A stretch of 64,000 nt of DNA from Paraspadella gotoi. Taxonomy: Eukaryota > Chaetognatha. Both the position numbers and the translations under genes were made by a program. Of this stretch, positions 25,647-38,443 are shown piece by piece. The notes beneath the pieces were generated by a model that saw only the letters and a list, made by a program, of their open reading frames with translations, searched no databases and had not been told where the DNA came from. The number at the start of each line of letters is the position of its first letter. Within the stretch, counting starts at the first letter, position 1. The DNA is taken from assembly GCA_051294375.1 (NCBI GenBank), contig CM119269.1, forward strand, positions 4,621,098 to 4,685,097. Direction: 5' to 3'.

Positions 25647-27460
25647 TTATTATTTCTCTTAACCTTCTTCTCTTTCCTTCCTCCTCTTTCTTTTTCTCTT
25701 TCCTACTTTCCTTCTCTTTTTTAACCTCTATTTCTTTTTTGTTTCTTCTTCTTATTTCCCCCCCCCCACATTGTCCTGTTTCTTACAACTATTGTCTTTC
25801 TTTCATGTCCATGTTTCTGTTTCACAGTTTTCTATCTATGTTATTTTATTTTGACGTTCTTACGTATTTCTGGTAATATATATCTAATTTGTATATTTAT
25901 TCTATTTTTCTACTTCTCTATTCTTAACTCTCTGGTTTCCTCCAACCCATTCTCCCTTCTTCATATCTCTCTCATCCTCCTTTTCTCTTCCTCCTCCTCC
26001 TCCTCCTCCTCCATTCAAAAGAGTCACGTGATGTCGTTTGGCTTCGGTCGAGGGAGGAAAGGAAAGGGAGGGAGGAAAGGAAAACGGGGAGGGAGGAAAG
26101 GAAAGGGAGGGAGAAATGTAGGGAGGAAATGGAAAGGAGGGAGGAAAGGAGGAGGAAAGGAAAGGAAAGAAAGAGGTAAAAGTAGGAAGAGAGTGGGAAG
26201 GGAACAAGAGAATTGTGGTAGGAAGGTAGAAAAATGGTAAGGAAAATAATAATAGTGGAGAAAAGGAGGGAAAGGAGAAAAGGAAAAAGGAAAAAGAAAA
26301 GAAGAGAATTACAAGAACAGTGAACATATAAGGAAAGGGAAGTAAAGAAAAAGAGAAATATGATTTTTTTTATTTCAGATTTTGCTGATTTTAAAAAAAA
26401 AATTGGAGAGACAATCAGAGGCGAAAAACCTCGAAGAAAGATAGAGAAAGAAAAGGAAAGAGGAGAGGAACTGAGAAAAGAGAAGCGGAATAAAAACGAG
26501 CGAGGAAAGGAGAAGGAAAAATAAAGAAGAGAGGGAAAGAAAAAGGAGTGAAAGGAAAGAAGAGAAAGATCAAGAGGAAGAAAAAAAGAGCATAGTAGTA
26601 GAAAAAGGAGAGAGAAAAGAAGAGAGACGTCCAGAGAAAGAGAATAGAGAGGAAAGAAGATATAAGAAAGAGGACGAGAGAAAGTAAAAGAGGAAAAGAA
26701 GAAAGAAGGAAAAGAGAAAGAAGAGAGAGAGAGAGAGGAGAAAGGCAAGAGCAAAAGAGAAGAGCAGAAGAGAAGATGGTGAGCGAAATATCGAGAAACG
26801 AGATTGAAATGCAGAATCTAATCGAGGTAGTGAGGTTCGACAATGAGAGAGTAATAAAAGAGGAGAAAAGAGAAAGGAGAGAGGAAAGGAAGACGCGAAA
26901 AGAGAAGAGAGAAAAAGGAAGAGAGAAAGGAAGGGAGAGAAAAGAGAATAGAGAAGGAAGAGAAAAGCAAGAGGGCGACAAAGAAGAAAGAGGAAATAAA
27001 AGAAGGAGGAAAGAAAAGAGAAAGGAGAGAGGAAATGCAAGAGGCGACAAGAGAAGAGACGATCCGATGGCTGTTGGCGACTTTCGAAGCCTCGTTTGTC
27101 TGCAGAACCAATCGGTGCTGAGGTTTTATCGCTGAGTCTCATTCATTGAAAAAGAGAAGAGAGGAGGGGAAATTAAGGAAGTAAGATAAGAAAGAGAAGA
27201 AAGAAGAGAGATAAACAAAGGAAAGCCAGAATTAGATATTTTGAAAAAAAAGAACGCGAATAAAGAAGGAATAGCGGAAAGTAAAGAACAGAAAGAAGAA
27301 CATGGAGCATTAGAAAGAAAGAACTAGAAAGAAAGAAAGAAAAGAAAGGAAAAGAAAGAAAAAAAAAAAAAACAAACAAGAATTAAAAAGAAGAAAGAAA
27401 GAAGAAAAGAAAGAAAGACAATAAGAAAAAGAAATATAAAAGAGAAGAGAAAGACTTAAA
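25060..27460. other. No gene supported; C/T then G/A low complexity
   Basis: 25420-25740 is pyrimidine-rich, 26040-26330 holds GGAGGGAGGAAAGGAAA-like purine repeats, and 26400-27460 is G/A-rich. Frames here have only Ser/Phe/Leu or Arg/Lys/Glu composition. Confidence 0.65.
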
Positions 27461-27466
27461 AAAACT

Positions 27467-27641
27467 CTTAATATCTTCCCTCTATCCTCCTCCCTGCTCT
27501 AACCATCCTTTTTATTATCCTCTTAATATCTTCCCTCTATCCTCCTCCCTACTCTAACCTTCCTCTTTTATTATCCTCTTAATATCTTCCCTCTATCCTC
27601 CTCCCTGCTCTAACCTTCCTCTTTTATTATCCTCTTAATAT
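27467..27641. repeat. 56-bp minisatellite, three copies
   Basis: Unit begins CCTCTTAATATCTTCCCTCT and ends CTCTTTTATTAT. A noisier cluster of the same unit is at 30637-30812, 3 kb away. Confidence 0.85.
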
Positions 27642-27649
27642 CTTCCCGC

Positions 27650-29235
27650 TCTCCACCTCTTCCTCTCCCCTCCATAAAGCAAACTTTGTCCTCATTAGCC
27701 TTTTACCGTGCCTTAACCTGTTCTACTTTTTACGCTCACTTTAACAATCCCTGCCACTCACTCTGAGCCGTTTCACTTTTTCACAATTATCACTTAAGCC
27801 AACTTCCAGTTCCTCTTCCTACAAACTACAAAACTTTTCACTCTCCACCGAACAACGTATGAAGTCGAGTAACGTCTTTGAAAACACCTAATACATTCAC
27901 TTTGGTAAATCTTTTTTAACACTCTCGCGCCCCACCTCTTCTTCCTCCCTCCACTCACAAAAACTAAAACTCACTTTCCCCCTCCTCCTCCTCCTTCTCT
28001 TCCTCCTCCCCCTTCTCCATCCCACTTTTTTTTCACCAGACACGCCTCGCCCCGCGGCTGGCACCGCATGCCAAATTAACGACTACGCCTTGTCTCCTAC
28101 TGTTAGACTGCTTTGGGATCGCGATGCCTTCTCCAGACGAAAAGGGGGAGGAAAGGNNNNNNNNNNNNNNNNNNNNNNNNNGTGAGTCGTACTCGTCTAT
28201 CTCTTCTCATTCTGCTCTTCACTTAATTTTTTGTTCTCCTCTACTCTACGTGCTCTGACTGAATATAACTTGCCTTCGTCTTGGCTATATAAAAACTCTG
28301 TTATCCTATGGCATTTAGTTCCGCCTCGCTTCTCTCTCTTGACCTGACAGTATTTCGTTTGAGGCCCGTTTCGCGAGGGAATCAGCGCCGACGGCCTGGT
28401 AGCGCCACGACGTAAACAATAACTGGCCGATGCAAAGTGGAAAGCTATGGCTCTTACCGAGTATAAGATCGAATGTGATGCCAAATTAATGCGCTTCTGC
28501 ACGGTTTGGCGAGGGGCGACGAACTTTTCATCGCTGCTCTTCTTTTCTCTTGATCTCTCTCTCTCTCTCCTCCTGGTCTCTTGCCTATCTATACGCGGAT
28601 CCTGCTTGTGCGTGTATCGTTCGTCTCTATTGGATCCAAATTCTGCAGTTGATTGAATTTCGTCTTCCCTAATCCAACAAAAACTTTTACTTACTCGCCC
28701 ATCTGCTTATTCCGCGCGCTTGTTTCTCCAATAGACATAATTGCCCCAACATACCAAAGTAACTTACTTGACCATAGATTTCGTTGGGCGCACCCCGACG
28801 TAAACGAAATGCCCGGAATGACATGACTTTTATAAACGCCGTCTCGATGCACAACGGAACTGTTCACAACGAGCTTCTATTAACAGAGACAAAATGTTGT
28901 TGAGCGAACAAATTTTCGGATCTGTTCCAAGATCCCATTATCGGCACACCGGTAATTTACATTAATAATTAAATTAACTTGAAATAATTAATTCAAGTGT
29001 ATTCAATAATTTAATTAACTTTAATAATTAACTTGTATTCAAGTTAATTATTTAATTTTAATTTAGGTTAGATGCTGTAAGCCAGGGTAGTATTTCATTT
29101 TCCTTTCACTACACCAAATTCACTCCAGCTTAACAAATTAATTTTATTATTACTTTTGTCCTCAAAATATTTAGTTTTTTCTAAAAATGTTCAGCTGTTG
29201 TACATTGTTCCTAAGTGTATTGAGATCCTGTGTCT
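27650..29235. other. No gene supported
   Basis: Contains a 25-N gap at 28157-28181 and a stretch near 28770 (TTCGTTGGGCGCACCCC) reminiscent of retroelement borders, without a supporting frame. 28950-29080 is rich in TTAATTA palindromes. Confidence 0.5.
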
Positions 29236-29239
29236 CTCT

Positions 29240-29250
29240 CATCTCTCTCT

Positions 29251-29297
<47 letters not shown>

Positions 29298-29560
29298 CAC
29301 AGTTCAAAATCATTTGCTCTCTCTTTCCTTCCTTCACTGTCCTCAACATTTCTGACCACTATCCTTGCTCAATTCTCTTTTGGAAACTCTCTTCTCTCTC
29401 TGCTCCTCTCTCATCTCTCAACTACCTAATGTTTTAAAAAATGTTTATTGAACTCACTTGTCTGATGAAACTCGATACTTAAGGTCAAAACATGCTACAT
29501 ATTCAATAAGTAAAATTGCTATTACACGAATTTTTAACGTCAGGCATCTCTAAGGCTAAT
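29240..29560. repeat. CT microsatellite and second copy of the hairpin-type repeat
   Basis: (CT)n at 29240-29292. At 29453-29560 a diverged copy of the 13.1 kb repeat retains CTGATGA, but the GAAA of the putative core is changed to CAAAA, so it would be inactive. Confidence 0.5.
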
Positions 29561-30239
29561 TTTCATAATTCAATGATATTGACATTATGTAAAGTGTCAA
29601 TGCCGGACCAAGATTGAGGCGCCGGACGCACGACAAATTGAATTTATAGAGTCGGGATCTGCTGAAAAGCAGTTCCGACTACGACTAAAATAAAATAAAG
29701 ACCGATCGGATTTCTCATTGTGTTGAATCCAGTAAATCAGTTTAAAAGATGTAAATCTGCAAATCTGCAAATTGGCTATACTACTGTTAAGTTTTGTTGA
29801 TTAAATGGAGTAGCAAGAGCGAGCAAACGACGACCAACATACAAAGCAAGAAACATAAAACGACGCATAGATGGACGACGCAAGACGACGTCGAAGACCA
29901 CGACAGAAAATGACGACGAAGACGACAAAAAGCAGAATAATTGAACTCTACAATAAAAATCATTACTCATATTGCAGAGAATCAAACAACCCATATAAAA
30001 ATTAAATTTTGGATTTCTTTTTTTTATTTGATTTGTATCTAGATGATTATCTTCACAACATTCTTATTTGAACACTATTAGCTCATGTAATATCTTTTTT
30101 AATAACCAAAGTTTATTTTCATAAACTTTTCTTATAACTACATCTTCTAGCAAAAATGTAAATTGTCCTGTTCACAATGGTAACATAAACTCTTGTCTAA
30201 TACACTTAAACCAGAATAAAGGGTGGGCTGGGTGGGAGG

Positions 30240-30575
30240 GTGCCTCGACGCACAAATGCTCCAGAGCAATGAGGACGTTAGGGAATTTTGCAAGCGTGGT
30301 GACTTTATAATCGACCTCTGTGTCTATATACATATACCTTTGATTTGGCAGGCGAGGATTGAGGAGTTAGGGAATTTTCAGGGTGGTGCTCTATAATTCG
30401 AGTCCTCTGTTATTACTATACTACTTGATTGCATGGCGAATATAGTATGTTACGAATTTTGCAGCGGTGGTGTCTATAATTCGAGCCCTTCCTGGTGTAT
30501 ATATATACTTGATTGGCAGGGCAAATGAGGCGAGTTACGGGAATCTTTGCAAGCGGTGGCTTTAGCGCATAATCC
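30240..30575. repeat. About 85-bp tandem repeat, four degraded copies
   Basis: Each copy has a GTTAGGGAATTTTGCA-like start, then GGTGGTGTCTATAATTCGAG, a TATATA tract and TTGATTGGCAGG. Copies differ by many small indels. Confidence 0.75.
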
Positions 30576-30636
30576 AAATCTTCGTAGCCATGACTCAGGT
30601 GCCTCCCGCTGCTCTACACCTTCTCTCTGTTTTACC

Positions 30637-30812
30637 TATTCCTCTTAATATCTTTCCCTCTATCTCCTCCATCTACAATCCTCTTTTATTATCCTTCTTA
30701 AGTATTCTCCCTCTATCCTCCTCCCTGACTCTAACCTTCCTCTTTTATTATCCTCTTAATATCTTCCCTCTACTCCTCCTCTACTCTAACCTTCCTCTTT
30801 ATCTAATCCTTC
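30637..30812. repeat. Second cluster of the 56-bp minisatellite
   Basis: Three noisy copies of the 27.5 kb unit. The indel-type differences resemble unpolished long-read sequence. Confidence 0.7.
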
Positions 30813-31387
30813 TCTCTCTCTATCTCTCTCACACCCACACACATTTATCGATATTCACTGTTCAGACAGTTTGGGTAGACCTACGATTAGAACATATACT
30901 GTTACATTTACAGTACAGTTTTTCTATTTCTTTGCATTATTACCTATTAATACGTATTACTACGCATTAGTACTTGATGCAATTTGTATATAAAATCAAT
31001 GCTCAAGCTAATGAAACTTTTCGAACACATTCTACCTATATTCCATAATGCTGCAATAACAAAGATGCCTCTGAAGAGGTTGACTAGTTAAGGATTTACT
31101 TGATTGTCACAAAATTATCACAAAAAAAAACATTATTGTCACTAAAAACAAAAATCAACGATTAAAAAATATATATATAGCTGGAGGGAGAAATTTCCGA
31201 AAGGTTGAGTAACAAAGTCAAAGAAATAAATCAAAAAAGATTTCGATTCAAATTTTCCCGCTCGAAATTCCAATAAATTTTGACTCGAAACAAAAGACAA
31301 TCGATCGCAGATTCGGTTGACGACTTCGAAAGAAATAAAAACAGTTGCGAACGACGGGCTGATATTGAGTCGGCGCCCGAAGGTTCG

Positions 31388-32391
31388 TCAATGACTAGAT
31401 GATTGCGTCGAGTCTGTCATTAGAAGAAAAAAAAATTAAGAATTAGCTACATAATTTTAAAAAATTAATAAATTTTAACTAAACAAAACCACTCACCCGA
31501 TCGTTTGTGCAATGTCTCCATATGGTTGCGCAGAAAGAAGCTTTGTTTGAACGCCTTTCCGCAAATTGGACAAATCTTGGAACTTTTAAAGTTAAAGGTA
31601 GAAGGCGCGGCCGAGTCCGCTGCCGGGGCCGATGCAGCAGGCACCGCCGCCGCAGGGGTCGATGTAGCAGGCGCCGCCGCCGCCGGGGCCGATGCAGCAG
31701 ACGCCGCCGCCGCAGGGGTCGATGCAGCAGACGCCGCCGCCGACGCGCCCTCCCGATCGATGAAATCGGCGCCGCCTTTAGCGAGATTGGCGCCGCTCGT
31801 GGTAGAGTTCGAGTTTCTGTTTAAATCATGGAAGGAAAGCGGCGTCGAAACCGGCGCCGATGAATTCGTCGCCATAGAAACCGGCGCGATAAACGACGCC
31901 GAAGATTGTGACGCATTTTCGACGCGAAAAGATGAACTAAAGAGAAAGAATAAAAATATCATGAATTATAATAATAATATAAAATAATCGATAGCCTCAT
32001 ATCCGTCACAATGAACCTTGATAATATAATATAAAATAATAATAATAATAAATAATACTAATAAAATAAATAATATAAAATAATCGATAGCCTCATATCC
32101 GTCACAATGAACCTTGATTGCGGCGCCGCGGGATTCGACGGCTTAGCAAGAGCAGAGAGCGCCGCGACGCCGGTTCGGACGATAGAATCAGTCTTGACGC
32201 CGACGGTAGACGGCGCCGCCAAAGTTGAAAGACGAGATCCGAATTTTACATCGACGGCGTCGTCGTCGTCGTCGTCGTCGTCCTCGGGTTCCATCGGTGG
32301 AAGAGACGGAATCGGCGTCAGCTTCGTTCTGAAAACGAAAAAATTATTTTATAAAATTAATTACAATAACGGGAATCATATCCGAGTCTCT

Positions 32392-32442
<51 letters not shown>

Positions 32443-33235
32443 GAGCCCACCCAGGGACGTTGTTATTTTAAATAATTAAATAATTACCACTACCGACTGC
32501 AAATATAAAACGTTTTGAAAACACGTAAAATTAAATCTTATATTCGATGCCTTTCATTTTATAAACAATCTCACGTTCGAATGATGTTTTGAATATTCCG
32601 CAACGCGGCTTCGCAATCAGTCGTATCGATGTCTTCCAGACTGATGTTCGCCTGTTCGATTTGCGCGAAGGTGCCGACCGGAAGTTTTCCAACTCTCTCT
32701 GCAATCGAATAAATCATTTTCGCCTTAATTCATCATCTTAAGCATATCATGGCGATCTGTTTTGAAATTGGTAACGTCTACAATAAGTAAGTCTGGCACT
32801 GGATCAGAGAGCGGTAATAAATGACCCATGTTTTAACCTTGTTTAATTTCGCCAAAGTGCTTTTATTGATTTATTTATTGATTGAATTACTGATTGATTG
32901 ATTGAAGTATTAGTTAATTAAACTATAGTAGATGCTGCAGTGAATAAATTAATTTATTTTATTTGGTTTACAGAACGTTAACAAACGAGCCTAAACCTCT
33001 CCTCTCGTCCCCCACTCGCCACAGATGATCTCACCCAAAGTTCCGATGTGAATCTTGGAGCGGAGATGCTTGGCCAGATGACCGTGGATGCGAAAGGCGC
33101 ACTTGCAGTCCTCGCATTTATAGGGACGAGGATTCTCCGTCGAAGGAGCTCCGAACTGGATGTTCATGTTGACTTTCATCTGAAAAGAGATTGATTGATT
33201 GATTTATTTATTGATTTATTGATCGATTTATTGAT

Positions 33236-33326
<91 letters not shown>

Positions 33327-35588
33327 TTGGTTTATTGATTTATTGATTTATTTATTAAATAATTAATTAATTAATTAATTAGATTGATTTGATAGAATGA
33401 TTGAAGTAAACGAAGCGACCGATCAACAACCTTGTGGACGTCGCTGCGCTGATGCTTCTTGAGATGCCCTTCCGTCCTGAAGGAGACTCCGCAGTCGGCG
33501 CACCTGAAGGGCCGCTCGAAGTAGTGGATGTTCGCGTGGAGGCGAAGCTGAAGGTCGAAAAAATTTGACGTTAATATTTACTAATATTTAATATTTCCAT
33601 TTGCATTTGTTTACTTCGTTCTTCCTTTATTTTTTCTTCCTTTCTTTAATCCAATTTTTGCTTTTTTGTTTATTATTTTATCATGTATTTACTTATTTAT
33701 TTATGAAATTGGTACAACTAGTATAATATATGTGTTAGTTTGTTAATTAATTAATGTATATNNNNNNNNNNTTGTTTATTATTTTATTATGTATTTACTT
33801 ATTTATTTATGAAATTGGTACAACCAGTATAATATATGTGTTAGTTTGTTAATGAATTAATGTATATATTTATCTGTTTATGTTTTTATTTATTTTTGTA
33901 TTCATTCATTCATTCATTAATTTATTCGTGCACTTATTCATTCATTCATTCATTCATTCATTCACCTGATGTCTTCGTGAAAATGATTTTTGACAAACGT
34001 GACAAACGAATTTTCCATCAACGAAAAACGCGTCGAGAGGATCTGACTGAAAAGGGAAAAGGGAAAAGGGAAAGAGGAAAGGGAAAATGGAAAAGTAAAA
34101 ATGGAAAAGGGGAAAAAAAAGGGTAAAGTGAAAAATGATAAATGGAAAAAAGGCAAAGGGGAAAAAGGAGAGTAACATGAACGGGGGCAAAATTCAATGA
34201 AAACGCTCGTGTGAAATGACATAATAATATTAATAAATACGTTTCAACATTCATAGCCCCAATGCAATTCACAAAAATCAACTCACGTGACAAGGAATGG
34301 GCTGCATGTCTTGTGGCGCCGATTGAGCGTCGGTCTTGTCCAAGTTCGTCGGGGAAATCGCGTCGCTGGAACATTCTTAAAACGAAAACGGCGACATTAT
34401 AATAAATAACAAGATGCGATAATCCTTTCTTTTTCGTTGTTTATTGATATTAATTAAAAATCGTTGTTACAAATTCAAAATTCTTTGCTTTCTCTAATAA
34501 ATAACAATAACTAAAACCGTAAAAATTTACCCATATCTAATCCCGGATTATCCTTCTGATTGTTGTTTTTATTTTGATTGTTGTTGTTGTTGTTGTTGTA
34601 CAGCCACTTGGCGTAGCGATCGTCGTCGTCGGACGTCGGCCACGATGTCGGCCACGATGTCGGCCACGATTGTCCCCCAAGGCGACGCTTTGTCGGTTCG
34701 ACGAAGCCGCCACTCAGCGGCCGAGGCGATTGGTCAACGAAGCCGCCGTAGGGGTACGGTGATTGGCTGAGATCCGAATGACGCTGCTCTCGGGTATTCG
34801 TCGCTGATTGGTCGGACGGCGGCGGATGCGGCGGCTGATGCGGCGGCTGATGCGGTGGCGACGGACGAAGCGATAAGTTCATCGGTTCCTCGTGTTCCTT
34901 GTTGGAAAAGAAAAGGAAAAAATAAAGAAAATTAAAGGAAATTTGGAAAAAAAGGAAAAGAAAGCATAAGAAAAGAAAATGAAGGTACAGGCCGAACCAA
35001 GAAGGTTGTACGATAACAGGCGATGAAATAGTAATTTTTACGACTTTACAATTACGCTGAAGACAAAAGTTTGAATGAATAACCGAATAACAAACGAAGT
35101 AAATGCCTAATAATAAACGAATAAATAAAAAAGATTTAATTAATTAATTGGTAATTTATTGATAAAACTAACCTCTGGCGAGGCCACGTGACCGAAATTC
35201 TCGCTTTGAGCGCCGAATTGATTGGCGGCGTTAAGCGAAGAGGCGCCCTGAACGACGGCGCCGGGAAAAGACGCGAGCGGGCCGGCGGCGCCGTAACCAT
35301 CCGTGAGAGTCTCCGTGGCGCATCGTTTGACGCCGGCGACCGGACCGGAAACGGCCTTCGGGGGCGGCGCCCGTTGTAAGATGGCGGATCGGGGAATAGG
35401 AGGAGAATGAAGAGGAGGGGGAGGCGGAGGAAGGGTAATGGAATCCGGTCGATGAACGTCGTTCATTGGTCGATGAACGATCACGTTGGACGGAGGCATT
35501 TGCTGACCCCAGGTTGGAAGAAAGCACGGCATCGTCGTCGTCGTTGTCGTTTCCATGGAAACGTGTCGCGCGTCCGGTGGCGGGGAGG
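31388..35588 (-). CDS. Schnurri/HIVEP-type protein, C-terminal block with triple zinc fingers
   Basis: Ten exons, all phase-consistent: 35588-35173, 34897-34531, 34375-34287, 34046-33966, 33547-33431, 33179-33035, 32698-32575, 32328-32113, 31936-31497 and 31413-31388 (stop TGA). The first two are Thr, Pro and Asn-rich with a triple WPTS repeat. Exons 4-6 carry three C2H2 fingers: FVCHVCQKSFSRRHQ, FRCADCGVSFRTEGHLKKH and YKCEDCKCAFRIHGHLAKHL. Exon 7 reads GKLPVGTFAQIEQANISLED followed by IDTTDC. The AFRIHGHLAKHLRSK finger plus KLP(F/V)GT(Y/F)AxIE tail is, from family knowledge, the C-terminal signature of Drosophila Schnurri relatives. Exon 9 is Ala-rich with a further finger, ICPICGKAFKQSFFLRNH. 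Exon 7 could instead stop at 32573, just past its donor, but splicing on keeps frame through two more exons. The first exon lacks a certain start and accepts a phase 1 donor, such as that at 23994. Likely a nuclear regulator of TGF-beta/BMP-type transcription (inference). Confidence 0.88.
32386..32458 (+). tRNA. tRNA-Asn (anticodon GTT)
   Basis: Full cloverleaf: acceptor stem GTCTCTG with CAGGGAC, D arm GCGC AATCGGTTA GCGC, anticodon arm TTCGG CTGTTAA CCGAA, T arm GGTGG TTCGAGC CCACC, discriminator G. Box A (TGGCGCAATCGG) and box B (GGTTCGAGCC) are intact, and TTATTTT follows as a weak RNA polymerase III terminator. It lies in an intron of the Schnurri-type gene, on the opposite strand. Confidence 0.96.
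33204..33335. repeat. TTTA tetranucleotide microsatellite
   Basis: Near-perfect (TTTA)n in the intron between two zinc-finger exons. Confidence 0.95.
33667..33867. repeat. Direct duplication of about 96 bp around a 10-N gap
   Basis: The sequence from TTGTTTATTATTTTA to AATTAATGTATAT occurs on both sides of the N run 33762-33771 with only two or three differences. It looks like two contig ends that overlap but were not merged. Confidence 0.85.
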
Positions 35589-35589
35589 C

Positions 35590-36950
35590 TGAGTAGGGAC
35601 AGGAATTTGTTAAACTTTTTTAATGTTAGAAAAGTATGCGTTGTGAATGTTTGATTTGATTAATATATAACTAAATTACGAGTGATAAATAGAAATAAGA
35701 CTTTATTTTTAATTTCGTATCGAAAGAACAAGTTTACATTCAATTCAAAACCTCGCGCCATTTTTTTTTGTGTGTGAGTGAGTGCGAGTGTGTGTGAAAT
35801 TCCTGCCCGATCTGCGAAATGGCTCGGCCTCGCAGCTCGAGCGCGAATCGCTCCTAAGTTCATATTCCCGCGAGCTCGGCGCTGCAGTCGGCAGAGCATC
35901 ATTAGCCGGGTTTCTGCTCAGTAACTAAAAAATTTCTTAATGGTTATGACTTGGAAACAATAAGCGACGAAGGCATGTATCGAAGCGCGCCAAGCTCAAG
36001 TTCGTCGGAGCGACGATGCAACTGTGCGACGATGCAACTGTGCCGTTCGACGCCGTCGAGAGAAAGCGTCTCTTGGGATTTCGCTTCTTTCGTCGGTCTG
36101 AAGGTTTCTTTATTTATTTACTTTTTTTTTAACAGAGAATTTCTAATCTTCCATTTTCGTAATTTTTCTCTTCCTCAGTTGTCATCTTCTTTTACTTTTT
36201 TTCATCCTATCATTTTTCCTTTACATCTTCTCTCACCCTCTCTCTATTTTATCATCTTCTCTCTCTCTCTCTTCATCTTTTTCCTTTTCCTAATATTTTT
36301 TCCTCATCCTCTCTTATTATGCTCAACCAATTATTCACAGTCTTCCATTAGCTTTTTCGAAGTTATTTTTGGATTTAAATTTTAAGTTGTTTTTTAGACT
36401 AATGATTTTAGATTTAGCTTGATGAAAAATAGTTAATATTAAAAATAGTGGCCAAGAAATAAGTTGAAACGAAAACTTTTAGACAATGTATAATATCTTT
36501 GAAATAGATTCTTGGAATAATACTAAATGAGATATAAGTATTTTTGCGTTTTCTAATTTTCTAATCTTGTGTTAAATGATCTTTTTTTTTCACAGGCGAG
36601 ATAAATAGATTTAATATATAAATTATTAAACTAATTTATGACGTCTTCACTTTAACTTTATCATCTTTTTTCTTTCCCCTTCTTTGTCTCCTTCTTTCTT
36701 TTCTCCTTCTTTCTCTCCTTCCTCTTTTTCTCCTTCTTTCTCTCCTTCTTTCTTTTCTCCTTCTTTCTCTCCTTCCTCCTTCTTTCTCTCCTTCCTCCTT
36801 TTCTCCTTCTTTCTCTCCTTTCTTTTCTCCTTCTTTCTCTCCTTCCTCCTTCTTTCTCTCCTTCCTCCTTTTCTCCTTCTTTTTATTCCCAATTGTCCTT
36901 TTGATCATTCTCTTTCTTCCATCTCTTTCCCTCTGGCGACATCTTGACAC
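35590..36950. other. No confident gene; possible exon fragments and C/T repeat
   Basis: 35955-36101 is GC-rich and open on both strands between plausible splice sites, with a doubled GCGACGATGCAACTGT, but no partner exon was found. 36665-36890 is a tandem array of TTCTCCTTCTTTCTCTCC-like units. Confidence 0.5.
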
Positions 36951-36961
36951 TTTTTTTTCGC

Positions 36962-37214
36962 CTTTGGTAAGTAATACTTCCCCTCACTTTCCGCCAACTC
37001 CACAACGTCTCCTGTCACGACGGCGCCGAGCCATTCCTCACGTATCGCTCCTTGAGACCGAGGGACGCCGCCAAACCGGCGCTGTCGACGCCGCTTTCCT
37101 TGGAGGCCTTCTCGAGCTCGTCGAAGAGGCGGAGCGGTGGCCGACGGCGAGAGAGAGACAGAGGGCGCCGTCGCCGATCATGCGGGAAACGCGAGACTCG
37201 AAATCCGTCGTCAT
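36962..37214 (-). pseudogene. Orphan methyltransferase first exon with two frameshifts
   Basis: Starts MTTDFESRVSRMIGDGALCL and aligns by eye to the whole first exon of the complete methyltransferase at 41590. One base is missing after GGCCACCG (frame then resumes as LRLFDELEKASKESGVDSAG) and one G after GTGAGG (resumes as WLGAVVTGDVVELAESEGKY). The exon ends YLPK without a normal donor. No exons 2-5 follow downstream on this strand. The methyltransferase at 42.1-44.1 kb lacks exactly this exon. Either a decayed copy or that gene's first exon in a misplaced, error-rich contig. Confidence 0.75.
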
Positions 37215-37719
37215 GGCAACGATGGGAGTTGCGTTTGATCTTTGCTTGGTCTTAGTTTCCCAGTGGCCACGCCCTACTATGTTTTTTTTTTTTTGATTGG
37301 ATGAACAGCTTAGGCTAAAAAAAAGATATATTTACTTCTTTTTAGGATAAAGAACAAATTTCAAGGAAAAAATGCATTACCATCAATTATATCCAACGTT
37401 ATATAACGAATTTACTCAAATAAATAAGAAGAAATTATCGAGAAAAAAAAATTGTCCCGTCGAATGTTCGGTTTTTCCAAAGTTTCGGTTTTCCGATCGA
37501 AAATCAGTTTCTCGATTTTCACCAATAACTTGTCATGAAGACTTTTGAGAAATTAAACATAATAACGATTTTCTCGTGTTATTTTAAAAATAGCGAAAAA
37601 AGTTTCGCTCGTTTCGGTCAAAGGATTTTTGAGTTTCTGGTTATTTCGAACCAATCGGGCGACCTTCTCCTTTTCTGTGAATCGAAGGTCGTTTGAAAAT
37701 GATCGATGTTTTTGGGAAC

Positions 37720-37723
<4 letters not shown>

Positions 37724-37812
<89 letters not shown>

Positions 37813-37816
37813 TTCT

Positions 37817-37878
<62 letters not shown>

Positions 37879-37882
37879 TTCT
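37724..37882. repeat. Long CT microsatellite
   Basis: About 160 bp of (CT)n with a few interruptions; the flanking 37300-38820 holds no gene and a further short CT tract at 38408-38443. Confidence 0.95.
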
Positions 37883-38127
37883 CTTTCTCTTTTTTCTGAT
37901 TGTGTGCTCATCAATTGCAATCTCCCTGACTAATCAAAATGTAGGATAGAGAAACAAAATTTTCCACGCATCCCCTCTAGAACTGTCGACTTTCTGACAA
38001 CAGGAATTGCAGCATTCCGATATGCCGCCTTCTCTGACCACTTTGAAAAGGTCATGGTTACCGAAATAAAATTTTTTTAATTAATTTTTTTAATTATTTT
38101 ATTTACCCATTCAAACAATTTTTTGTA

Positions 38128-38160
38128 ATTTAGTACCAAAAGAGCTGGACCTCCCTGTAC
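38128..38160. repeat. Possible transposon end, inverted partner at 45788
   Basis: TACCAAAAGAGCTGGACCTC followed by CCTGTA is close to the reverse complement of TACAGGGATGTTCAGCTCTT followed by TTGGGA at 45788-45813. The form resembles terminal inverted repeats of Tc1/mariner-like elements or MITEs. No transposase is seen between them. Confidence 0.4.
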
Positions 38161-38409
38161 TGCGTTCTTCATTTGTGTTCCATTTGACGTTGTGAACGCT
38201 CCACACGTTTGTGCCAATTCAATCTTGACACGAGACAAACTAATCGTCAAAATCAGAATGCCAAGTTTTGAAATCCAAATAGGAAAAATTGACGAGCGAA
38301 TGTCATTAAGTCGAGAATAGAATCAACTACGTCTTTAATCTTATCGAAATATTAGATCAATTTTCTTTTTTTAATGTTTGACGTTTAGACGTTTTCTCGT
38401 TCTTCTTCT

Positions 38410-38443
<34 letters not shown>

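Noticed and set aside
25851-27142. Overlapping frames of 120-260 codons with Phe/Ser/Leu or Lys/Arg/Glu
   Set aside because: Purine-strand low complexity, no conserved motif, no splice chain.
33181-33360. CRISPR-like regular array
   Set aside because: It is a TTTA microsatellite without distinct spacers, in a eukaryotic intron.
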